Shown here: positions 55,401-64,000 of the stretch, piece after piece
How the letters are laid out: the number at the start of each line of letters is the position of its first letter
How positions within the stretch are numbered: position 1 is the first letter of the stretch
Source of the DNA: Verpa conica
Lineage: Eukaryota; Ascomycota; Pezizomycetes; Pezizales; Morchellaceae
Direction: 5' to 3'
NCBI GenBank assembly: GCA_033030425.1
Contig: JAUFSD010000022.1
Location: forward strand, 248,001-312,000
Length of the DNA: 64,000 nt
Made by a program: the position numbers and the translations under genes
Notes under the pieces: generated by a model
What the model was told of the DNA's origin: nothing
Database searches by the model: none
Seen by the model: the letters and a program-made list of their open reading frames with translations, nothing else

Positions 55401-57435
55401 AGATTATTAAAGAGGCGACTTGAATAAAGCCTTAAGAGAGATTAATAGATAAAGTTTAGAATTACTATGGTGTTTCGTGGAGTAGACTTCATAGGTTTTG
55501 CTAGAATCCGTGTTACCTTCGATAGGTCTACAACTCGCTATATGGGTATTTTTCAGCATGTGAACGGCTTGGTACTGATACGTAGGTTCGATTTCAATAG
55601 GAGAGATACACCATGTATCTTCACTTGAGTTTGGGAGATATTTTAAAGAAAGAAACCTTGGGTAGGTCGAGGTATGTAGCGGCCTAGTGACTGTGAATCG
55701 GAACTAATTAGCTTTATATTTTAATAAAATTATAAGGCTCAAATAGTTTTAAGTGATATATAGTACGTTATTACGTATGTTTCTTCGGGGCCATTCCAAA
55801 AAACCGGTATCTATAGTATAATACTAACTATCGTTCTAGAACCACAGTAAAATTATACGTTTCATTGAGAGATCTCATAAAAGTACTAAAATAGGATTAC
55901 AGGGATCATAAATACATGTAAATTCTACAACAGAGGGAGAAAGGCTGAATAGGAAAAAAATACAAGCATTCTTGTTAACCTACGCCAATCTCGGTCTACA
56001 GCCTACCAATCCACCTCGCCATAGATATTTATAGAAGCACCCATTAAGCCCATGACCTATGGACTGGTACACCCACACTTGTCAGGAACGACACAGTATA
56101 AATAAAAAAAATACCAACTATTTAGGAGACTACAGACCTTGAGCACAACGGAATGAACTTGTTACATGTGATCGAAACTCGATCAAAAGGCCCAGGATCA
56201 ATGTACGCTTTAGGATTCTCCTCCGAATAATATATTTGCTTGACAGTATCGTTCCCCGCGCAGAGAGCGATGTAGTAGGTTGTCGATATCTACTTGTAAG
56301 AGCCTACTGGGATTTGGAGTTCGTAGATTGGCCATGCTATGATGTCGCTGGGGATGGTATAAGAAGAACCAGTGTAGTAAGGTGATGCCCAGTATGTGAA
56401 CTGGTATCTACATAAAGCGAAGGGGGAAAGTAATAGGATGAGGAAGAAATAGGTCGATTGATTCATAGCTAGTGGGGTTTTTTCTTGAGTTTTGGGTGTG
56501 AATGATTGCTATGGTTCTAAGATATTACAGAGTCGGAGAAGAAGATAAACAAGCTTGTTTAAATAGAGATTTAAAGATTTAATAATCATAGAGCCTTAGC
56601 TTTAGATCCATTCACTCTTGGAATAACACACATATGTCTTGACTCTTACCCAATTGAGCGGTCTAAAAAAAATAGAATATGGAGGAGGGACATTAAACAA
56701 TAGACCCTCTACAGATATTTTTTTTCCTTGCCTACCATAGGGCTAAAGTCTTGGCTAAAAAAGCACCTGAGACAGAAACCACGGCCCTAGCTTCTCAAGA
56801 GTAAGTCCACGCCGTGAAAATATCACAACTCAGCTAGAGTATATAGGTAACACAAATATTTTGCGTATATACAATTCTACACATTCCTGCTACTTGTTAT
56901 ATCTGGCCATGTTTCCCGATACCATTAGTTTAAATTTAGGGCATGGGGCTTTCTTTCAGCCCCAGAGCCAAGTTTCAGTGATCGAGTAGAGTCGACCAAA
57001 TGTATCTCTAAAACAGGTTTTAAACCTAGTTAGTGGTTCTAAATTTACTACTTACCACTATTTAAGAGCTGGAGTTTATTTTGCAGATTATTTTATTATA
57101 AAACGTATATAGTTCTCGTATTGTAGGGGTTTGGCTGTACTGGTCACAATTGCTCACATGACCGAGTGATACTTTATGCCTTTGTGCGTAACGTTAACTA
57201 TAATCTCTCATATGGCTGGAAATTTGCCTAAGCTCCTATTTCACATGAGAGCCTCCATTAAATCATCCTGCACTAACGGTGGGACACCAGAATCTGTAGA
57301 ATCCGGGTCAATACTCATAGGTCTAAGTAACAGCTGTATGCCGAATTAAACAAATTCTATCTTCTATGTATACATAGACTCGTACAACAAAAACTATATA
57401 ATCGCACCCATCACTTTCCCATAACCCACCAATTA
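52443..57435. other. 5 kb gene-poor block
   Basis: The first few hundred bases should include the copper ATPase promoter. Beyond that I see only short frames without motifs, plus one broken secreted-protein gene (56122-56466). Sequence becomes strongly AT-rich after 55400. A decayed repeat could lie at 52650-53040, where both strands have matching open stretches, but no family is recognisable. Confidence 0.55.
56122..56466 (-). pseudogene. small secreted protein gene interrupted by one in-frame TAG
   Basis: Minus-strand codons run from ATG (56466-56464) to TAA (56124-56122), 115 codons, with a single internal stop, TAG at 56292-56290 (codon 59). The first 19 residues form a signal peptide (MNQSTYFFLILLLSPFALC). 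The remainder is Tyr- and Pro-rich with Cys at 69, 101 and 108, typical of small secreted fungal proteins. A TATTTAAA-like box and a C/A-rich leader lie upstream as in an expressed gene. No intron of usual length removes the stop (GTAGGC to AAGTAG would be 18 nt). It is either newly inactivated, subject to stop readthrough, or a sequence variant. I do not recognise the family. Confidence 0.6.
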
Positions 57436-58990
57436 CTATGCCGCCTTCACAACCCCCTCTGCGACCAACCCTTCAATCTCCCCATTTCCCATCCCTAACC
57501 CTTCCAGCACCTCAACCGTATGCTGCCCTAATCCTGGTGGCGCACTCCTTATCCCCGGCTTCGCCTCACTGTACTTCACCGGCGTTCCCACGAGTTTAAT
57601 GGTTCCACATAACGGATGATCCACAAACTGCACCATATCTCTTGCTAACACATGAGAATGTGACAGCGTCGCTTGAATATCATTAATTGCTGCATACGGC
57701 AAGCCGCTACCATCGAAGATCTTAAGCCACTCCTCGGTCGTCTTCTTTTTAGTTTCAGCGGTAATCATAGGGATTAGGATGTGGCGATTAAGGACGCGAA
57801 AATCATTAGTCAAGAATCTCGGATCAGAGATCCAGTCACGCTGGTTGATCCTTTTACACAATGTAGCGTAAAGCTTATCATTTCCACCACCTAGTAGGAT
57901 ATTTCCATCGGCTGTAGGAAATGACTCATAGGGGACAATACTTGGGTGTGCCGTTCCATGCCTCCCACTATCCGGTTCCCCAGATATCAATGCCGAACTC
58001 GCAATATTTGTCAACGTCGCAACCTGGCAGTCACTCAAGGCAACATCAATCCACTGGCCTCTCCCCGTGCGTCCCCGAGCAATCAATGCAGCCATAATGC
58101 TATTGGAGCAATACAGGCCTGTTGTCAGATCTGTCACAGCAACACCAACCTTAACTGGTGGTCCATCGGGTTCACCAGTGATGTGCATCAATCCCATTTC
58201 AGCTTCCACCATTACATCGTAGCCTGCACGGTCACTATACGGGCCTGTTTGGCCATATCCAGTGATACTGGCATAAATAAGGCCTGGGTTGGTTTTAGAG
58301 AGAGTGGCGTAGTCTAGGCCGTATTTAGACAGGGTTCCAGGGAGATAGTTTTCGACGAGGATGTCGCATGTGGCGACAAGGTCTCGGAGGATACGTTGGC
58401 CGGTGGTGTGCTTGAACGAGAGAGCAAGAGATTTTTTATTACTAACAGAGTTAGTTCGTTTAGAGGTGATTTTAAGGGCGAGTGAGAAGCTGTGAATGGA
58501 TTTAAGGTCGGATAGTAGTTACCGGTTTACCTAGAAGAGACTATATTAGTATACAGGTCTTGAGGTGGTTCATAAGAGAGATGTACAGCTAGAAAGTATG
58601 CACTTTCACCTGGGCCGTTTCCTGAGAGCGGTTTGGCATAAGGAGGACCCCATGCTCTAGTGTCGTCGCCACGGACGGGGTGCTCGATCTTTATCACTTC
58701 GGCTCTAGTTTATGTCAGCTCTATATCCCCAATGAAATGTAGCTCGATCAGACAAACCCCAAGTCGCCAAGAATCTGTGTACAGTACGGCTATTCACAAG
58801 TGAAGTCATTAGCCATGATTCATCAATAGGAAGAAATAGAACCTACACCAGCAAGAACCCGAGTTAGATCCAGTACACGGATACCCGCGAGGGGGAGCTT
58901 GGCTGGGTCCATGGCGGATGAATACCGCCGACGCTGCAGTGCAGGTGTACAGCCGCGGTGACATGCTCGGAGGATTGAAAGAAGTGACAT
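57436..58990 (-). CDS. SUGCT: family III CoA-transferase, succinyl-CoA:glutarate type (mitochondrial)
   Basis: Five exons (58990-58847, 58789-58758, 58704-58587, 58530-58523, 58441-57436) give 435 residues. Exon 4 is an 8-nt micro-exon that, with its neighbours, restores FLAVNRNKKS, the conserved family NRNKxS motif. The N-terminus ([13 protein letters not shown], then RRRYSS) looks like a mitochondrial presequence. Core motifs: [58 protein letters not shown] with D176 as likely catalytic Asp, [26 protein letters not shown], and the LLGGGN glycine loop. These match human SUGCT closely. The enzyme moves CoA between dicarboxylic acids such as succinate and glutarate in lysine/tryptophan breakdown. 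An alternative substrate is possible. The later ATG (58212) would delete the catalytic half. Confidence 0.92.
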
Positions 58991-60110
58991 CGTAATCTCT
59001 AGAAGCCCTAATTGCGTAATTGCCTTGTGGCCACTGCGGAGGTAAGCGTTGAACTTAAATAGCTAAGCTTTCGCCAAGGATGGCGGCTCAGCTCAACAAG
59101 CCGAGGCCCGAGAGATGGAAGCCCTAACCCACTCGGAGACCCTTGCAGTAAAGGATTAGGGGATCGTTGGAGTCCCGCTAAGTATAGTTACACCTCGCTA
59201 TAAGAAACGCCAAGTATTCAGCGGATTTCATTTCTTATAGCAAGTTTTCCAAAGATATCCCTTATAGCAAGGGTAAATTTGGTGTGTAAAAATCCAGATT
59301 GGCCTGGAAAAAGTTTCTTACAGCAAGGTTTTCCTTATAACAAGGCTTCTTATAGCGAGGTGTGACTGTACTCTAAAATATAGATGACTGAAATTATTTT
59401 GTAAACGAGATAAAATATTAAGATCCCGCCCCAGCTAGTACGTTTTTGCTAATCTTCTCACCCGCTGCAATTGGCCCCCCTCTGGTAGCCTCGTTGTTGC
59501 TGGACATAACTAATCGAGTGCCGTTTGATGATGATTCTATGTAGTTCACTAAAACCCTCCTATATAGTGGTACTGGTACTCTGAATTTGAGAGGTTTGGT
59601 ACCACCGGTAGTAAATTAGGGTTTTGACACATTCACCGCACCATACTCTAACAGTGAAAAAGGGAACAAATTACAAACAAAAATTTTGTTTTCACTATTC
59701 CTCTGAATATCAAATACTACAGATCCAGCCACTAAGCCCTGAAAAATGTCATGAAAACCAGAAATCAAAATCAACCCCAATATGCGCCTATATAAACAAT
59801 TAAAGGGAAGAGAGTGCAGAATTTAAGAACCCAAAACCGAACACCCCCACCCCCCGCTCCTTGAACCTATAGTCTCAGAGGATTAAGCTAGAAGACCTTC
59901 AACTCAACATATCAATCCTCCAATCCTCCCATGAGCTCTCATCCTATTTTAGGCCATATAGCCCAACCATAATTCCAGCTCTTTATTCTAGGTTGCAGAT
60001 TGTAGTGCGCAAGTCAACACCGCAGGTGGCTATACATAGCGTAATATCGTGATGGATATATCAAGCCAAATAACAGCTTGCTGGATTTCCTCGGCTCATA
60101 CATATAATCT
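58991..60110. other. intergenic with a MITE and a hairpin
   Basis: The promoter of the CoA-transferase lies at the left side. A TA-flanked MITE occupies 59185-59368. A 75-bp imperfect palindrome with AAAACCCT and AGGGTTTT ends lies at 59551-59625. The 3' flank of the TPR gene follows. No protein gene. Confidence 0.6.
59185..59368. mobile_element. Tc1/mariner-type (pogo-like) MITE
   Basis: The ends are inverted copies: TAGTTACACCTCGCTATAAG on the left and, read on the other strand, CAGTCACACCTCGCTATAAG on the right. Both are flanked by TA, the target duplication of Tc1/mariner-pogo elements. The body is 184 bp, non-coding, and contains further TTATAGCAAG-type repeats of the terminal motif. 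The CACCTCGCTATAA terminus resembles pogo/Tigger family ends. It would need a transposase in trans. Confidence 0.75.
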
Positions 60111-63100
60111 TCAATTAAAATAGTGTGGAAGAACAATAAATGTTCCGATTAAAGCAAAGGCGAGAAAGAGTGGGATAGAGGCATTCTGAAGATCGCCGGG
60201 GTATTTGAGTAGCCAATGAATAAAGAAGCAGATAGGCCCTATCAAAATAGCCACTGATAGGATAGTGACCCTAAGGAAAGACAGGTGTTCACAGGCACGA
60301 AGTCCCCAGCCGTATTTTTCCTGCTGCCCCATTTGGCCATTAATTTTCTTTGGGAAGGTTTCGAGTAATTTCGCAGAAGTGCCAGCACACGACGGGTCTT
60401 CAAAGTATTCCATTAAAAGCTCAACAGGAACCGGGGGCACTTCTTCTGGAGGTCTAGGTAAATAGTCGTAAAATTGGTAAGATGGGTCGTTGGGTATCGG
60501 GAGTTCTTGTTTACTGTAGCATTTGACACGATCAAGACGATAGGGCCTGAACTACAAATCATGAGCTAAAGCTGCCAAGAAATCAAGGATGAGTAAGTTT
60601 TGTACCTTGACAAACTTGATGTCAGAAATAGAGTATAGACTGAACCATCTCCTCCAGCCACGAATCTCCCAGTACTTCATTTTGAGGTTTCGAAAGATTG
60701 CGGCATCGTTATCGTTTGAACAAACTTCAAGATCTCTTAGGAGCGTCAACCTTGATCCCAAGTTTACGCACCACATAAGCCGTATATCTCTGCAAATTTC
60801 TTGTCCACCTAGCTCTGTTGGGGTCACTGGCACACTTGATGTAGTTCCAGAGAGGTTCGTTACAGGTGACGACGAGGCACTTCCCGTAGCTGAGCTACCC
60901 CCCGTCTTGGCAATAGCTTGGTGGTCCTGTCCTAGGGTTACTGTTGCTGCTGGCTTATGATCAGATGGTGGAGGAGTGCCATTGTTAGAACCGATCCACT
61001 GATTATATTGGCACATGCGTTCCTTTGAGACGACGCTGAACAGTCTCTTACCACAGCGCTATAATACCACCAGTTAGAAAGCTACAGCGAGAATATTTGG
61101 AAATGTTATGCTTACACATTTCCAATTTACCCATACGAAACCCTCTGGTAGGGAATGCCTTCGAGGGTTCAACGGCCACCAATTTATCGGTTCTCGGACA
61201 AGGTCTTCTATCCATCCTTTGGATTCATTAAGCAGACTCCAGTTGCGCACGATTTCAAATTTGATATCCGTCTTGTCGTTTGCAAACCTTGCCGGCCATG
61301 AATAACCACTACCATCTATTGGGGTAGACGGTATAGTAGAGTCGCGAGTGCAGCAAAATTCTGCCGTCAATTGTGGGAGCGAATCAGATGCTTGCTCGGT
61401 AGCGCTTACCGCCCCATTCCTCAAATCAATGGACCCTGTTGTGCTGCTTCCAGCTGACTCTTGCCTGTGTTCGTTTCTAGGTGATGTGCAAGGCCCTATA
61501 TTTCTACTTTCGATTTCACCTCCTGCCGAAATACCGTCGTGAGTTCGACAGTTGAGGGCTTCATTACTGTCTACTGCGCCGGTAGTTTTCTTGACAGACT
61601 CCACCCCTACGTTACCCAGAGTTCCAGCATCCCCACTAATGATCCCTGTATCATCTCCCTATATATATCTCAGCATCTTATCAGGTAACCAGAGATCACT
61701 CAAAATACCTGTTTTCCATTGGGAAGGACTCCCCGAAATTCCCTTATAAACGCTCTTTCAAACATTCCGATAATCCCCTCGGACTTTAGATAAACAAGCA
61801 TCTCCCTAATAGATCCAGCCGAGTTCATAGACTCTCCTTCGTTGCTAGAATCCACGGTATCTTTAGGTACATCTAATCTGCTGACGTTGTCGCTAGTCTG
61901 GGACTGAGGGAAGTCATGGGCTCTCTTCTGCTTTGGGGGGTGTCCCTCAAGGCGGGGATCTTGACATCCTAAAGTATGGTTTGGCATGGAAAACTCCCTA
62001 ATTTTGAGGGCAATGACGTCAAGGGTATTTGTGTTGCTTATGTTGCGCAGAATTGTTAAATTACCAGTTGATAATTCTTTGGCCATTGGTAGTCTGCTAA
62101 TATTCTTCAAGAATGTCTTAATCGCATGAGAGAGTCGCCGGTCGACAGCAGCTAGACTTTGTCTTTTAAGTTCTTCTGTTATAATCATAGATACCTCGGT
62201 ACTGCCTCCAAGAGCTTTGGCTATATCACCTTCCACCTCCTTCAGCATTCCATGTCGAAGAGCGGGTGGTGCTGGGATGCTAGGTAGGGTACTTTTGTGA
62301 TCTGTGTCAGAAACGGGGGGTAAAGACATGTCCTTTCCAAGGCCTAACGCTTCATTCCCCGAGCACAGTTTGCTTAAGATAGTCCCCCTAATTGCTAAAA
62401 CCTGTGCCTCCAGACCCTCTGCCTCCTCTAGTCGTTCTTGGTACCTGTAGGTCATTGCTAGGTTGTTCATCGCGGTAAGAGTATCGGGGTGGTCCTTGTC
62501 GAGAACTTTTTCTCGTGTGGCCATCACCTGTTCTTCCAATTTCTCTGCCTCTTCCAAACGCCCTTGATTTTGGTACATCAATGCCAGTTGAGCCATTGCT
62601 GCTAGAGTATCGGGATGATCCTTACCCAAAACCATTTTTCTTGTGGCCAACACTTGTAGGCCCTCCGTCTCCTCCCAGCGCCTTTGATTGTGGTATGTCG
62701 CTGCCAGACCGGCTGTTGCTGTCAAAGTACCTGGGTGACCCTTCCCTGGAACATCTCCTCTTGCAGTTATCACCTGTAGACCCTTCACCTCCGGCCAGCG
62801 CCCTTTGTAGTAGTACGTCGCTGCTAAACCAAACAATGCTGTAAGAGCGTCGGGGTGGTCCTTTGCAAGAATCCTTCCTCTTGTAGTAGCCACCTGTAGG
62901 TCTTCCGCGTCATCCAATCGTCCTTGATTCTTGTAAGTCACTGCTAGGTTGGCCATTGCTGTCAGAGTGTCGGGGTGCTCCACACCCAGGACCCTCTTCC
63001 TTTCTGTCATAACCTGTATCTCGAGATCCTCTGATTCCTTCCAACGCCCCTGGTACCCGTACATCACTGCTAAGTTCGCCATTGCTGTCAGAGTATGGGG

Positions 63101-64000
63101 GTGGTCCTTGCCCAGAACTTTTTCTCTTATAGCGATCACCTGAACTTCCAAGACCTCCGCCTCTTTCCAGCGCTTCAGATTCCAGTACGTCAACGCCAAA
63201 TTTGTCATTGCTCTTAGAGTATTGGGGTGGCCATCGCCTAGAATCCTTCTTCTTGAGGCTAGCACCTGCACTTCTAGGTCCTCTGCCTCCTTCCAACGTC
63301 GTTGATCCTGATACATCAGTGCTAATTGGGCCATTGCTGTCAAGGTGTCGGTGTTGTCCTCGCCTAGAACTCTTATTCTTGCAGCTACTACCTGCACCTC
63401 TAGGTCTTCAGCTTCCTTCCAGCGTCGTTGATTCCGGTACATAAGCGCTAGGTGGGCCATTGCTGCCAGAGTATCGGGGTGATCCACCCCCAGAACCTCT
63501 TTTCTTGTAATCATCACCTTCTGCTCCAGGTCCTCTGCCCTTTTCCACCACTGGGTCTGGTCCATCGCCGCTAGGTTGGTCCCTGTTGCCATGATTTCCA
63601 GGAACTCTGAATCCTGGGCTACCCCATCCGTAGCTAAGATCTGCTCGTCTAATTCCTCCGCTACCTCTAACTGACTCTGATCCGAGGCAGCCGACACGAC
63701 CTGGGGGCTAGGCGTTGATCCCTGGAATTCTGGATCTACTTTATCAGTAATTCTCGTTAGTAATAAGATATCCCTGTTCTAGAAAGTTGGCAAACCTTGT
63801 ACTCCTCTTTCCCTCAAAACCGTGGTGATTGATTCGGTGATTGTCTCGAAATCATGATTGTCTTCTTCCGCAAATTGATACCCGTCGACCGAGTAAGCCC
63901 TCTCCCCAAGTGATTCCCTATTCACCTAGAAAAAAAGTAAGAATAAGTCGGGAGTCTATAGCCGCAACCCCCAAGGGTACTTACTGCTAAAGCCTTTGTA
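60111..64000 (-). CDS. TPR-repeat protein with C-terminal Cys motif and membrane segments (5' end off window)
   Basis: The gene enters from the right edge. A donor after 63985 ends an exon cut by the edge; the next exon starts at 63925. The main exon 63778-61709 is followed by 61658-61116, 61058-60606 and 60551-60111. It encodes nine kinesin-light-chain-type TPRs of about 42 residues plus a partial tenth (pattern KEAEDLEVQV--R--VLG-DHPDTLTAMANLA--Y--Q-RW). A Ser-rich linker follows, then WKCRCGKRLF, a module ending KFVKFRPYRLDRVKC, an FPKK segment, and two hydrophobic helices near the end (VTILSVAILIGPICFFI and IPLFLAFALIGTFIVL). The linker and C-terminus resemble a widespread fungal family of unknown function. 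TPRs bind proteins; near-identical repeats recall fungal NLR-type receptors, but no nucleotide-binding domain is visible. The join between 63925 and 63778 is uncertain (intron of 42 or 24 nt). Confidence 0.75.

Noticed and set aside
59551..59625. 75-bp palindrome with AAAACCCT ends
   Set aside because: Arms are interrupted and no target duplication is visible; not enough for a separate mobile-element call.

Overview
This is eukaryotic DNA, most likely from a filamentous ascomycete (Pezizomycotina), plausibly Pezizomycetes. The evidence is many short GT-AG introns (about 50-100 nt), dense genes on both strands, fungal protein families (a DUF3712-type membrane protein, a Dal5-type MFS permease, a psk1/Ypk3-like AGC kinase, Bcs1, Ubc14-like E2, CrpA/Ccc2-like copper ATPase, DUF7918-like and F-box proteins) and CT-rich leaders. 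The class assignment is inference. There are no operons, CRISPR arrays or rRNA genes. Exon joins were made by eye from splice signals, reading frame and family motifs.

Layout. 0-9.8 kb: a gene 3' end cut by the left edge with a decayed neighbouring copy, a DUF3712-type protein (+), a SET-domain protein (-), then a gene-poor stretch with a MITE-like inverted repeat and a tRNA-derived SINE. 9.8-24.3 kb: Dal5-type MFS permease with 18 exons, class I O-methyltransferase, F-box/Cys-rich protein, S6K-like kinase, tRNA-Thr(CGT), a Tc1/mariner relic and Bcs1. 26.5-43.9 kb: TBC RabGAP (-), a 5.2 kb gene-free block, Ubc14-like E2 (-), DUF7918-like protein (-) head-to-head with an F-box protein (+), and an orphan four-exon gene (+). 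44.7-58.9 kb: small secreted Cys-rich protein (+), acidic nuclear protein (+), copper P-type ATPase (-), a 5 kb gene-poor block with a broken secreted-protein gene (-), and a SUGCT-type mitochondrial CoA-transferase with an 8-nt micro-exon (-). 60.1-64 kb: a tetratricopeptide-repeat gene (-) running off the right edge, whose product also carries a Cys motif and two membrane segments.

Functional themes. The genes are independent loci. Several concern protein turnover (two F-box proteins, an E2, possibly a SUMO-binding DUF7918-like protein), two concern mitochondria (Bcs1, CoA-transferase), and others transport, copper handling and signalling. The most distinctive material is the near-identical TPR array fused to a membrane module, the micro-exon, two in-frame introns hidden in the copper ATPase reading frame, and the secreted-protein gene interrupted by one amber codon.
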